From Eucommia ulmoides (Eukaryota > Streptophyta > Magnoliopsida > Garryales > Eucommiaceae): DNA of 64,000 bases. Below, one piece after another: positions 23,261 to 34,682 of this stretch. The position numbers and the translations under genes are program-made. The stretch's first letter is position 1, and each line of letters opens with the position of its first letter. The stretch covers positions 23,661,803 through 23,725,802 of the forward strand of contig CM028339.1 of NCBI GenBank assembly GCA_016647705.1, read 5' to 3'. A model generated the notes under the pieces. The model was not told where the DNA came from. It was given only the letters and a program-made list of their open reading frames with translations, and searched no databases.

Positions 23261-24470
23261 TAAATTTTTTTTTATAAAGTCTTGAAATAGTACCACATTC
23301 TGCAAATCCTGAAACCATACATTATGGTAGTATGGCTACCCTCGCATACAATAAAGATCCTAAGTATCACGATGCACCTTTACAATTTCATACTTTATTT
23401 GTATTCATTAAAAGTATGATGAATAATTAGGATATTTGTTATAGCACACATTTTACCATGATGGTAGATGTCATTAGGCTAAATGGTTGGCTACTCATAC
23501 AGCAACCAGCCTCGACCCTGAGAAAGTGTGCGCGATGAGACTTTAGAATTCTGAAGATTGAGTTAGAGAATTCTTTACAATGTCACCTTGGATGACCCAA
23601 GATGAGATTTATGAAAAATCGAACATGAAAACTACATTTCATGTAGCCTGAGAATAGTCGAATGTGAGATTTCAAGTAGATACTCAAGGAGATACCAGTT
23701 TGAAGTTCTCAAGTCAATCATTTACGTAGTGATTGGACTTAGATTCGTACAGTAATTTAGAATAACATCCTCATTTTTTTATGAGTATAATACCGTAGCA
23801 CGTAAATCATATTACATGTGCTTTAAGACAACCACATAGGGAGTGAGAAATGGATCCCTGCTTTCTTACTATATGAGCCCTATATATGTAGATCAATAAT
23901 AATGATCTAATTGTGCCCTTATGACTTTGAACTATGTTATGATTCAAAAATTTGATGTTACTACTTTAGCTTGTTATCCTATGGATATGAATGATGCGGT
24001 CTAAAGGAACAAGTCTAGGAAAGTAGTCAAATAGAAGTTGAGTAACATGAAGATCAAAGAAAAACGATTTAGTAACACATCTTGTTAAAATTGCAGTGTA
24101 TGGTGCTTAATGGTGGCCACCACATATAAAAAGCTATTTTTTCAAAATTATATTATATATATTATATTTTTTTGAAAATAAGCATGCTACTGCAAAGGAG
24201 ATTAAGCATGTTTAGAGTTATAAACTCTAGAGAGTCTAGAAATGCTTAATTTAATATGATTGAATAGGTTTGGGGCATAGACGAGTATTTTTTTATTTTT
24301 TTTTACAGCAGGATGTTGCCATGTTGGTTTGATAGAAACTTAATATGGTGCTCCCACATTGTTTGAAGACACTCGTTGGCTGCACACACCACTAACCTAT
24401 ATGAAGAGGGTATAATGCATAAGTTTAAAGAGAGAAATGCATTTGGTGCCCATTGTGTCCGAGTGGGAGA
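23261..24470 (+). other. Non-coding 3' part of the Copia element
   Basis: About 1.2 kb between the RNase H remnant and the 3' LTR. No coding domain was recognised after about 23420. It ends with the polypurine tract. Confidence 0.6.
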
Positions 24471-24875
24471 TGTTGGATTATGAAGTGAGTCGGGTCGACC
24501 TGTGGAGCTTCCACATGGGCTCCAAGTTTCATAAAGAGTCACCATGTGAATGGGTACACCTCTTGGTCTTAAGGATCGCGTCTTTTTGATAGACACCTAT
24601 TAGAACGTACATACCCTTTTGGTATGTACCCATTAAAACAGACACATTCTTTGGGATTTTTTCTATAAATATGTGTTGATACCTCTAAGGTCTTTATCCC
24701 ATCAGATTACAGATAATTTGAGTGGCCTTGGTTAGTGAGTGTGTGAATATTATCAAAAAAATACTCTAGTAGTATTTTTCTTGCCAACGAGAGAAGAAAC
24801 GAGAAACGGGTTGTAAACGAGTATTCCGAATCCAAAAGGTATGCTTCTATTTTTATGTTCCTGTATTTGTCTACA
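24471..24875 (+). repeat. 3' LTR of the Copia element at 18129-24875
   Basis: Starts tgttggatta and ends tttgtctaca. It aligns end to end with 18129-18534 at about 86% by hand count. Confidence 0.9.
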
Positions 24876-25032
24876 CATATTAATATATATTTTTTAAAAT
24901 TAGTGATTTTAAATTGTAATACTATTTGAAACGAATTTATACATCCTTACTAAAATTCATTTGCGTAGTCAATTCATGTTTTTAGAATTTGTGATATATA
25001 TTTGTTATGGAACATTTTAATATTTTTGTGTA

Positions 25033-25440
25033 TATATTTCGGTTTGTCCAATATAAGGACACATGTACAAAGAAAGCTCATGTGCAACGCACATGAGCTA
25101 TTGCACATGAGCTCAACTACAACTCATCCTATACTCACATGAAATGCATGTGAGTTTGATTATGACTTGGGGGTGCTTGAGGATCTTGGTCAGACCCCTG
25201 GTTGAATGCCAAGACTGCCTTCAATCTCAGTTGCAACCTCAAGTCAATCGAGGTGTGGGCACAGTATTACACAAAGTGTTCTAGCCTCCAGTTGACCGAG
25301 GAATTAGTTTGGGTCTACACATAAATGAATCGTCCTCGGAATAACCTAGGGTATCTCAAGTCCTGTCTCAAGCTTGGGTTGTGACCGCGATTCGAGAATG
25401 GTTACTGAATTCCACTATATAAAGAAAAGGTGTTCGACGA
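25033..25440 (+). repeat. LTR-like dispersed repeat, copy 1
   Basis: Similar, in the same orientation, to 45190-45830: shared strings include gagcttga, attacacaa, ttctagcctc, gaggaattag and actatataaagaaa, which contains a TATA box. The TATA-type promoter motif near the end suggests an LTR, probably of a Gypsy-related element. Exact termini were not found. Confidence 0.5.
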
Positions 25441-25485
25441 TATCTTAGAGCGTCAGCTAGACATGAAGTTTGGTGTCTGCTCAGT

Positions 25486-26236
25486 CTATTTGTTATCGGG
25501 GCCCAAACTAAGACAGTAGATGTCAAAAAAGTCCACATAAGGGTAATTAATGAGGAAATGAGACTTTTTGTCCTCAAACCCAAAGAAGACAAATTCAGCT
25601 TTTAAATCCTTGACTAGGCCGTCGTAATCCTGGAAGCCTTCCACTTTCAGTGCCCGCCACCTCAATCTCAAGATCTTAGGCCTTCCTAGCTTCAAGATCA
25701 ACCAAGGACTTTTTCTTGTTCTCCTTGGCCTGCTTGAGTATTTTTTGAGCCTCAATGAGGGCCAATTTTATACCTATGCTTCAAGATTGGTCAACAGACG
25801 AGTTCTCAGAATCGGCTTATTCGACCGAGCTTATTATATGTTCAAAAATTGATGTAAAAAATATGGAAAAACAAGTACAAGATGGTCAACAAATACCAAG
25901 AATCCTCCACCAATGAGGAATTAAGAAAATTTTATTCTTATTAGTTGGGAATTCTTACTTTTCATAAGGTAGCCGAGGATAAGCTTTTTTGGTTTGGTCG
26001 GGTGTGAAAATACTACTAGGTATTATTAGTCCTTGGGATTTGCTACACACGTAAAAATTAGAAAAAATGGGAATGGTCGGGGTGATATAATTTAGCCTAT
26101 AGAGGATAATGAATTCAGTCATTATCCTCCAAGAATTCGGGGTCAACTTGGCGGGGCAAATGTGGAACCTATTCAAGAGATCCCTAAGAAAGATGAAGAG
26201 ATGAAAATGGTCCCCCCAACTAAAGCATCTTTATAG
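25486..26236 (-). pseudogene. Gypsy-type 'transposase' (PF04195-like) remnant
   Basis: Minus-strand frames at 25955-26236 read FLRDLLNRFHICPAKLTPNSWR then EFIILYRLN, resembling the N-terminal domain of plant 'putative gypsy type transposon' proteins (PF04195). Frames at 25486-25755 contain DLKAEFVFFGFEDKKSHFLINYP, like the C-terminal tails of the same proteins. Broken fossil. The family call is from memory of the domain pattern, not from a search. Confidence 0.45.
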
Positions 26237-26289
26237 AAGGATATTTTGCCTAAGATGTTACGATGAGCCTGGATGGTCACATTGACAGG

Positions 26290-26736
26290 TGTCATGGGTC
26301 GAGCCTTTCGAGACTGGAAAATGGACTATGCGACGCTAATAGGAGATCGCCTAGTAATAAGCTTGAAGATCAGAGAATTTTGAATAGCAGAAGCAGTTTT
26401 AATATCAATGAGTTTCACTACAAGAACACAGGCTGGCAACGTAGTGAGAATACAATTACAATAACACCAATGATTGTATTAATATCAAAGGTTACAAGGT
26501 GTGAAAGGTTTGAATGACTTAAAAAACATGTTCTCCCACATAGTACTTTAAGAAAAAAAAAATACAAATGACAACAATGGACATCATTATGCTCGAGGAG
26601 ACACAATGAAATCCTTTTACAAGAAATAAATGAAATACAAGAAACTAAGTTAAACTAGTCTAGAATACAAACGAAAAGGGTCACAGAAAATCGGCGATAT
26701 GCGAGAACAAGCACTGGATAAACTAAGATCGTGACA
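26290..26736 (-). repeat. 3' LTR of the compact Gypsy-type element
   Basis: tgtcatgggt..gatcgtgaca, about 447 bp, matching 29088-29545 throughout with many substitutions. Confidence 0.8.
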
Positions 26737-27532
26737 TTCTCCCCCACTTGAGCAGTCGACGTCCTCATAGACTTTTTTTGATGATATTTCTAATTTTATC
26801 TGCGATTGTTGCGCCTTCTGCTTTCTTCCGGATAGATTAACTTTGTAGAGCCTATCCATTAAATGAGGGTACCGTGGCTGGTCTGCGATAATCTCACTAG
26901 AGCCCAAATTAACATCAAAGTACTTGTGTAGATTGAAGTGAGGATCAACACTCCTTGAAACATTCTACATTTGAGTATCATGTTTGAAAAACTTTGCGGA
27001 GGTGTCCCTAGAATAGAGGAATTGGAGTAATGGAGATAAGGTTGTAGAATTCAAAGTTTTATGCACCACAACAAAGGTTGTGCCTTTGTTCCCCAAAACT
27101 CCGACTCTCGGCACACAAAGTTGGTATCCCTATCTTTCTGAATGTAGTCCCACCAAAAGCAAGTGGACCTTTGTACCAATGGATAATATGAAAGCATATT
27201 GGCCCAATGGGAACTTGATTTTTGTCGATTTTTCCCTTTTCAGATGATGGGGAAACTCCTCTGTAAGTTCTCTTGGAGAAGTAATCCGAGCATAGTCAAA
27301 CAACCCTTTTGCTGAAATCAAATGTGGCTCTTATAGGTTAGTCTCTCCCCCACTAAGCACTAGAAGGTCATCTTGATGTTCACCCATCTCAAGTTGTAGA
27401 TCCGAAATAGATCTATCTTCAATAGGATAATGCATTGTAGGAATAACACACGATCGATCTCCCATCATACAAAGTGAATCTGCAAAGGGCATTGGGATTA
27501 CCTTGGTTTCCACAAAACAATCCATCCCAATA

Positions 27533-29050
27533 TCACTGGAAAATCATCCATGGGAACAACGGTGAAGTTAAGAAACCTATCCCATAGAGCAATCTTTGTG
27601 TATACCATGTTGGCGACTCCAACCACGGGACGCACTTCAAATTCACGGCTTTCAATCTACCTGAGTACTTCTCGACACGTAAGTCCAACTGAATAGTTTT
27701 CTTATCGGACATAAAATTGTGTGTGGTACCAGTGTCAACTAAAACACGAGAATTCAGCCCATTAATTCGAAGATCTACGAACATGAGATTCTTGTTTGTG
27801 ACCTTATTTTTTGCGATTGGTTGTCGTTTCATGGCACTCAACAAAAGAATTGTTCCTATTTTATGGGTATCAAACTTATCTGAAGATTCCTCCTCCTGCT
27901 CTACAATACACTTTCCCTGACATTTTTTCTTTTCTTGAATCGATGCTTGTAAAGCGGACAAGGCATGTTTATGAGGACAATCGGATACATCATGATTCTT
28001 GTTGCACAAAAATCAAGGAATAGGATTTTTGTGGGCCTAGCTGCCCCAATGAGGCTTTGGGTTTGTTGAACCAAATGACGCCCTAGAATTGTTGAACGAT
28101 CGGCTAGATTTTGAGTATTGGCCTCGGTGTGGACTCCTCAACAAACCCCTTGAAGCAGAATTTGAGTTGGAGTTTCTCTAATGTCTTGGGGGGGCTTCCC
28201 CTTGAAGATCGATCTCCACTTCCATTATTACGAGAGACATCTTTGTCTTTCCTCTTGTCATGGTTAGTGGTAGGTTCAAAAGAGTAATCATTTAGTCTTT
28301 CTATGGCAACAATGGCAGCAAAGAAATCAGTAGGTCTTTATCTTTGTATTTCCTGACGTACCCAATCTTTCAAGCTATCTAGGAATCAAAATAACTTATC
28401 CTCTTGAGACATTGTACAAATGTCTAGAATGAGGGAAATAAACGTCTTGAGATAGCCTCGGACGTATCCGGTCTATTTCAGCTCTCTCAATTGTCGTCAA
28501 GCCGTGTACTCAACATTTTCTGGAAAGAATTATACCTTGAGTTCACCCTTAAGGCCTTCCTGAGTGTTCATAATGCATCGTCCCATCAGGATGTCAACAT
28601 ATTTTATTCGCCACCATAATTTAGCATCACCGCTAAGATACATGAAAGTTGTTGTGACTTTTTCTTCCTCGGAGGTTACTTGGGTAACCCAAAAGTATTG
28701 CTCCATATCAAAGAGAAATTTTTCGATCTCGTTAGTGAGGATTGAGGTTCAAGACCGCGAACCCTCGAAGTCGGTTGTCAAGAGTCTTTAGCAAGAGATT
28801 AGTACACAATGTTCCTCAAGGCTCAACCTGGAGCTCAAGGAGTGACCTTTCCATTTGAGCATGATGGCCAATAAATGTCTCAGTAACTAGGCCTATCCGT
28901 TTGGTCGGGTAGTCAATTTGGGGGTTATGAGATGTCTCCTACCTATTAGCATCGGGGTTTTGCAGAAGAGCTATAGTAGTGTCTATGCGGGCAACATTTT
29001 GTTCAAGCATGTTGATACGATCTTTCGTCTACATGGTTTTCACCATTGTG
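27533..29050 (-). pseudogene. Gypsy gag and aspartic protease remnant
   Basis: The best frame (27533-28009) contains CNKNHDVSDCPH, a knuckle-like end of gag, then a retropepsin-type LVDTGTTHNFMS and downstream sequence typical of Gypsy proteases (NLKCVPWLE). Further upstream (28010-29050) gag-like pieces are readable in several frames. Broken. Confidence 0.7.
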
Positions 29051-29073
29051 GTCAGGCAATAGATCGATTCGTT

Positions 29074-29085
29074 GCTCTGATACCA
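29074..29085 (-). other. Primer-binding site of the compact Gypsy-type element
   Basis: The minus strand reads TGGTATCAGAGC, a perfect match to the plant initiator tRNA-Met type site, 2 bp from the LTR end. Confidence 0.85.
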
Positions 29086-29087
29086 AC

Positions 29088-29545
29088 TGTCACGGGCTGA
29101 ACCTTTCGATGCTAGAAAAATGGACCGTGCGACACTAACTAGTGTATCACTTAATAGCAGGCCTAAAGATTAAAGGATCTTAAATAGAAAAAGAGGTTTC
29201 AATAGAAACGTGTTTCACTACAATAACACATGCTGGCAATGTAGTAAGAATGCAATTACAATAACAACACCAATTGTATTAATATCAAAGGCTACAAGAT
29301 GTGAAAAACTTGAATGAATTCAAGAGTATGTCCTCCCACATAGTACTTTAAGCAAAAAAAAATATAAGTGATAACAACAGATGTCATTATGCTGAAGAGA
29401 CATAATGGGGTCCTTTTACAAGAAATAAAGGAAATAAACTAAATTAAGCTAAACTAATCTAAACTAGGCTAGAATACAAATGAAAAGGGTCACGGACAAG
29501 CGGCCATGTGCAAGAACAAGCACTGGACAAGATAATACCGTGACA
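29088..29545 (-). repeat. 5' LTR of the compact Gypsy-type element
   Basis: tgtcacgggct..accgtgaca, about 458 bp. The partner is 26290-26736. Confidence 0.8.
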
Positions 29546-29556
29546 ACTAGCAAGGA

Positions 29557-29884
29557 CAACTTGAGAAAAATGGGTATGGCATACGTCCCCTAGATCCCAG
29601 CAAGTTGGCAAAGAGTTAAGATGCTCTTAGCATCTTTTATGGCTTGTACCTTGGGCAAAGGGTAGAACACAACCCGAGCTGGAGTTATATTGACTCTCCC
29701 TCTCAAGTTGGGGACAAAGAATCACTGTCCCCCTCCTGAGCACGAGGCTGCTTGGTGACATCAATTGGATTAGACTTAATAAAAGGCTCGACCCCAACAC
29801 TAACTGGGGAAGACAAGACAACTTTATTAAAAGGTCTAGTTTCATTACCAGTGATGTTGTCCAACCAATGTCTAAAACCAGAAG
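29557..29884 (-). repeat. Left arm of a 328-bp inverted repeat pair
   Basis: Reverse complement of 32262-32589 with high similarity over the full 328 bp: both contain ttggggtcgagcc- and aagatgctaagagcatctt-like strings. The arm has short open frames but no recognised domain. With its partner it flanks the LINE fragment. Confidence 0.8.
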
Positions 29885-30032
29885 CGCTTGAATGCATGGG
29901 CATCATTGGAGATAGAAACAATAGACACACAAACACGCTAAAAAACTACAGAAGCAAATGATAACAAAGTAACAACACAAAACAAGAATAAAAATTGATA
30001 GACATGTAGGAAATTGAAAAGTGATAAAGGAC

Positions 30033-30152
30033 TGATGGTTTTGAATTTATAAAAACTCCCCAAAATAAAGAAAATAGATGACCGGAATAAGGGATGGTTT
30101 TGAATTTATAAAAACTCCCCAAAATAAAGAAAATAGATGACCGGAATAAGGG
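30033..30152. repeat. Perfect tandem duplication, 2 x 60 bp
   Basis: 30033-30092 and 30093-30152 are identical: each starts gatggttttgaat and ends accggaataaggg. Identity over 60 bp points to a recent duplication or an assembly artefact. Confidence 0.9.
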
Positions 30153-30444
30153 ACCTTGGTTTGCCTAAGGAGTGTTAAGAGAGGGAGACCTCAATGGCAT
30201 GTTTGGTTGAACAAAATCAGGGTAGAATGGAAATTCCATTCCACTCACGATTCCAATTCCCATGTTTGGTTATCCAATGGAATCAACAAGTCGATCATAT
30301 TGGAATGAAATAGTATGGAATTGAATTCCATTGAAGATGGGATGGAATTAAATCCAAGTTAATGGAATCAAATATTAAATTACACAAATGCCCATTACCA
30401 AAAGCCTACCTCAATATTCATCCCGGGTAAGCCCACTCAATATA

Positions 30445-30500
30445 TACACACACGCACGCACGCACACACGCGCGCGCGCACACACACACATATACATACA
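30445..30500. repeat. CA/CG-rich microsatellite
   Basis: Alternating purine-pyrimidine tract (ACACGCACGC, CGCGCGCG, CACACACA), potentially Z-DNA forming, next to the 3' side of the LINE fragment. Confidence 0.9.
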
Positions 30501-30554
30501 TATGTTGTATACATATAACAATAAATATATAATGTAAAAGCAAAACAGAGCAAA

Positions 30555-32222
30555 CCATTATGATCTCATATGATACCCCCAGTACCAGAATAACCTAGAT
30601 TTCCCAAAGAGCTGCCATCAGTATTAAGCTTCAAATAACTTAAGACAGGTTTGATCCATTTTAACAAAACAAATTTGAAGGAATAAGGTTTTTTAACAGG
30701 CTTGGCATGAATGATAAACTCAATTCTTCTAATCACAACAGGGAAGAAAGGAGCAATGTGATCAAATTTAGCCTGACATCTATATTTTTATAACTCACAA
30801 CATATCAGCACAGGTATTCTAGCATTGAGGTGCTTATTATCCCACTAATTCAACAATCTAGACAGCAATGAACCATCATGAAATACACTACCAAAGTATG
30901 CCCACACTTTTTGAGCAAATTCACAAGCAGATAAAACATGATTCTGAGAATCAACAACCTGACCACAACAAGCACAAATAGAAGGCATATGGATTCCCAA
31001 AGTTTGAATTTTGGAATCAAAAGGCACAATTCCTTTAAGTACCTTCCACATAAAAATTAAAGCTTTGAGAGGAATGGATAAATGCCAGATGAACTTAAAA
31101 TAAGGTGGGACTTCAGAACATTGCCTAAGAATCTGCTAGGCAGTAGCTACTGAGAAAAGACCATTAGCAATTGGCATCCAGCATATTTTATCAAAAACAC
31201 CACAGGGAAGTTATGAAGTTGCATGATCTTTGATTTGAAATTAGGGAGAAACTGATCTACCCTATTCCAATTCCAAGTACCGTCAGCATTGAGCAAATGC
31301 TTAACTTGCAAATTAGCAAATTGATCCCGCACTAGCATGATTTCACCAAGAGGAAAATTGATGAGCCATTGATCCCAACAAATAGAAACATCAGCTTTGC
31401 CAACTTGGAAAAGGATAAAATCTTCAGCCAAAGACTTTCCTTTAATAACATTCCTTCATCTTATACTCTGGTGAAAAGAAGTAACACTGCATAAATAAGC
31501 ATGTTTTCTGCTGCTATATTTCAGCTTCATGAAATTATCCCACAATGAATTACCAGCTCTAAAATTCTTCCAAAGTTTGGCTTTGAAAGCCAAAACCATG
31601 TCCTTTAGCTGTCTAAGACCTAAACTACCTTCATAAGTAGGTAAACACAAATCCTTCCAGCATTTCCAATGATGTTTCCCATTTCAAAATAAATTAGAAA
31701 ATAGGCCTTCCAGTGTTTTAATAACTTTGACTGGGGGAAAGAGAGTCATGAATAAAAAGATGGTTTTGCCACCACTAGAAAGCAGCTTAAAATGCCAGCC
31801 TTGCAACTTCTGTCTGATTTTAGCAATCAGAGAATCAAAGAGGACCGCTTTTTTTTTTTTACCTGCAAAAATAGGACATCCCAAGTATTTCATTGGGAAA
31901 AAGCTCTTGATGAAGCCTGTTTTAGAGACCAACCAAGACAACTTGTTAGAAGTAATGTAAGGTTTTTGTGAAATTAATGAGTTGCCCAGAGTTAGCTTGA
32001 TAGGAATTCAGAAAATCGAGCAACTTAATGATAGAAGTTTTAGAACCATTGACAAAAATGATCATATCATCAGCATAGGCAAGATGAGAAATAGGCAAAG
32101 AGGATTTAGGTTGAGAGAAAAAAAAGAATAGAATTGTTTTGAACTAGAGTTTTAAGAGCTCTAGAAAATGATTTAGCCATGATAATGAAAAGAAGAGGAG
32201 ATAATAGATCACCTCTCCCATC
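30555..32222 (-). mobile_element. L1-type LINE fragment: RT C-terminal half, zf-RVT and RNase H
   Basis: Minus-strand reading from 32222 down: GDLLSPLLFIIMAKSFSRAL (RT), LAYADDMIIFVNGS with the YADD catalytic motif (about 32055-32095), MKYLGCPIFAGKKKK and SSGGKTIFLF (31684-31941), LRQLKDMVLAFKAKLWKNF (31456-31650), a zf-RVT-type CACCGQVVDSQNHVL (30845-31051), and the start of an RNase H domain (KLNTDGSSLGN, about 30610). This order is typical of plant L1 ORF2. The 5' part (ORF1, endonuclease, N-terminal RT) is absent, and the RNase H is cut short near 30555. Several stops and frame changes split ORF2 (the intact-looking pieces are 64-94 residues), so it is dead. Confidence 0.85.
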
Positions 32223-32227
32223 ATACC

Positions 32228-32686
32228 ACCGTACTCTCCAATCTTCATGCCTTAATCTCCCCTTCTAGTTTTAGACATTGGTTGGACGATATCACTGGTA
32301 ATGAAACTAGAACTTTTAATGAAGTTGGCTTGTCTTCCCCAGTTAGTGTTGGGGTCGAGCCTTTTATTAAGCCTAATCTAATTGATGTCACCGAGCAGCC
32401 TCATGCTCAGGAGGGGGACAGTGATTCTTTATCCCCAACTCAGGAGAAAGAATCAATATAACTCCTGCTCGGGTTGTGTTCCACACTTTGCCTAAGGTAC
32501 AAGCCATAAAAGATGCTAAGAGCATCTTAACTCTTTGCCAGCTTGTTGGGCTCTAGGGGACGTATGCCATACCCATTTTTCTCAAGTTGAAGGATATGTG
32601 AGCCACTGGGGTGAGACTGCGAGATTGAGGGTGAGAGAAATCGCATGAAGGCTGGAGATTAAGGTATGGAGATTGGAGAGTACGGC
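32228..32686. repeat. Short inverted repeat (33 bp arms) around the right 328-bp arm
   Basis: 32228-32260 and 32654-32686 are reverse complements at about 30 of 33 positions (core gtactctccaatct). They enclose the right 328-bp arm almost symmetrically. Confidence 0.7.
32262..32589 (+). repeat. Right arm of the 328-bp inverted repeat pair
   Basis: Inverted copy of 29557-29884 with the same length. It starts two bases after a short inverted repeat (32228-32260). Confidence 0.8.
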
Positions 32687-32689
32687 GGC

Positions 32690-33700
32690 GGTTGTGAGAT
32701 GACATAAGTTATTTTAAGATCATTCCGTAAGTTTATATTGATATATACAATTAGAGATATATTTATTGTAAATTGATTTTGTTAATTTTTCTAATGGTGA
32801 TAGTTAGCCTTCCTTTGCATATAAGGTGGATCATTAAGCTTTCTTTTCTTTATTTTCATGTATTGACATTGATTTTTATTCAAAATTTTATGCATGAAGA
32901 CAAGTCATTTATTTCCTAATTCAATATGTAGGGAGCTCAAGTTTGGTTTGAATAATATTTTAACAAATTCTCAATTTTTCGGTCCATTTTTTATGTAATG
33001 TTGTCACGTTATTTTAACTATCATAATGTTTTCAATCAATTTTTTGATTTTTTTTTTTGCCTTTTGGGAATTAGAATTAATCCCGATCAGTTTTATTAAA
33101 TTAATGTTTGACAGCTTTATATTTATATTCATTTTCTTATAGACAGTTATGGTTAGATTTATGATAGTTCCTTTAAGAAGTGTTTGCATGTTTAGAATTG
33201 AAGGCAATCGTCACTCATTGTCTGAAAAATACTTTTTTTATTTAATCTTATAAAATAAGAGAAAAATATTTTTTTTGACTTTGTAGTAATACACAATTAT
33301 TTAAAGATTTACAAACGGGTCTCAGTGGAGAGAGAAGGCACAGACAGACTTTGTAATGACACACGATTAATGGTTGTTTATCCAAAAGTATTATTATAAT
33401 TGTAATTGTCTCAACTTATTGTATTTAAATTTCTATTGAAAAATCTCAAATTATTATAGATTAGTTGTCCATTATTTGTTTGATGTATGGGACGTCCTAT
33501 TTTAGCAATGTTTGGGATGAGTTTTGTTATAAGATTTAAATATTATTAGATTATTGATATTCAATTGTTAATTATTATTGATATTCAAATTAAATAGGTG
33601 TAGAATGTTAGTCTCGATTGTTAGTTATTATAGATGTTATGATGAAATAAATGTTAAATGTTGTACATACAAAATATTATGTCAATTTTTCATTTTTGTT
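32690..33700. other. AT-rich spacer, nothing recognised
   Basis: No coding potential or clear repeat termini were seen. It may be the body of a non-autonomous Helitron whose 3' end lies at 33739. Confidence 0.4.
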
Positions 33701-33740
33701 GTTTTACACCCGTGCTTTCAGGCATGAGTTATACACTAGT
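33700..33740 (+). mobile_element. Probable Helitron 3' terminus
   Basis: A GC-containing hairpin (acccgtgc at 33708-33715 against gcatgagt at 33722-33729, 6 of 8 pairs) is followed 6 bp later by CTAG and a T (33736-33740), the canonical Helitron 3' end (hairpin, then CTRR, inserted before T). The two mismatches are C.A, as expected from decay of methylated cytosines. The 5' TC end was not located. Confidence 0.45.
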
Positions 33741-34682
33741 ATTCTTATATGACAAGAATTCTTTTCTAATTTGATTAGGAAACGTCAAAGTTTATCGATC
33801 CAATTAGATTTCATAATCAGATAAATCAGTTTTTGTATGTTTTACATGCAATGTTTTATATATGTTAGTTACGATATGATAATGGACTAAAACCTTTGAC
33901 CTATGTGATTGGTTTGTGGATTGGTTGTAATATTTTACATTACTTCCAATCAGGATCATAATTAATTTTTTTAAGATTCTTTAAGGGCTTGCATGCTCTA
34001 CCTCACTTTTCTTTTCATCGTATTGATCACCTTATAAACGCCCCTTTCTCCCTCAGAAAAAGTATCTCATTCTTTGTATTATATTTCTTTGTATTTAAAA
34101 TTTTAAGAAGACGATGAGGAGGCCCCACGATGATTAAAAAATCATGGAGCCTATGCTGGAGCATGAAGCGATAGAGGCTAAGAAAATAGAAGCCCAAGAA
34201 AGAGGCCTATTTGATGAGTTATTTTCATTTTAGTTAATTAAATAACTAAGTTAAACCTAAAAATTTAGCACAGTGGCTTGGTGAAAATCGAACTACAAAT
34301 CCATGATCACCCTGATCCATTTATAGGCTTATATGGGTCAATTTATTTTATGGTGGTTTATTTTGGTCCAATTACCATACATGGGACATACCTGATTTTG
34401 TTTGAAAAAATAAAGAAAGTAGAGATTGAAAAGAAAAGGAAAAACAAGTTTCATTCCTCCCTCTCAAAATCCTCCAAATCTGTTCATTTTGAAAATAGTT
34501 TTTCAAGGGCTTCTAGGCGTCGATTTTGAAAGACTTCTTGGGCAGAGATTTTATGTTTGAAAATGAGTTTCTACCTAGCATGGGGTTAAATGGTGTAACA
34601 AGTCATCAGGATTTTAAAATTTTATTTTTTGTTTTGAAATGACCCGTGTTTTGACTCGTAAAGATCTTGTACCAGAAATTTC

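Larger units (their letters stand above)
18129..24875 (+). mobile_element. Ty1/Copia LTR retrotransposon with both LTRs, broken
   Basis: Two direct LTRs of about 405 bp (18129-18534 and 24471-24875) bound an interior with primer-binding site, leader (18535-19500), gag (19501-20380), protease (about 20410-20480), GAG-pre-integrase (about 20830-20960), integrase (about 20990-21500), RT (about 22030-22740) and RNase H (about 22860-23260), then a non-coding 3' part of 1.2 kb and a polypurine tract, gagtgggaga (24461-24470). The domain order is Copia. By my hand alignment the LTRs differ at about 57 of 406 sites. With a grass-derived rate of 1.3e-8 per site per year, that suggests an insertion of very roughly 5-6 million years. 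Many breaks; not functional. Five-base flanks do not match, so no target duplication is claimed. Confidence 0.92.
26290..29545 (-). mobile_element. Compact non-autonomous Ty3/Gypsy-type element (gag-protease only)
   Basis: Direct LTRs at 26290-26736 and 29088-29545 begin TGTCA and end GTGACA on the plus strand. The minus-strand primer-binding site TGGTATCAGAGC abuts the right LTR, and a purine-rich tract (complement of ttctcccccactt) abuts the left one, so the element runs right to left. The 2.35-kb interior carries gag (about 29050-28010) and an aspartic protease (DTGTTHNFMS, about 27715), then a short tail. No reverse transcriptase or integrase is recognisable, and there is hardly room for them. 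This resembles gag-only terminal-repeat elements (TR-GAG) known in plants. The LTRs are clearly more diverged than those at 18129-24875, so it is older. Broken. Confidence 0.7.

Noticed and set aside
30190-30420. hAT-like MITE suggested by catgtttggtt and ggaatggaatt strings
   Set aside because: The motif occurs twice in direct orientation, but matching inverted ends were not found.
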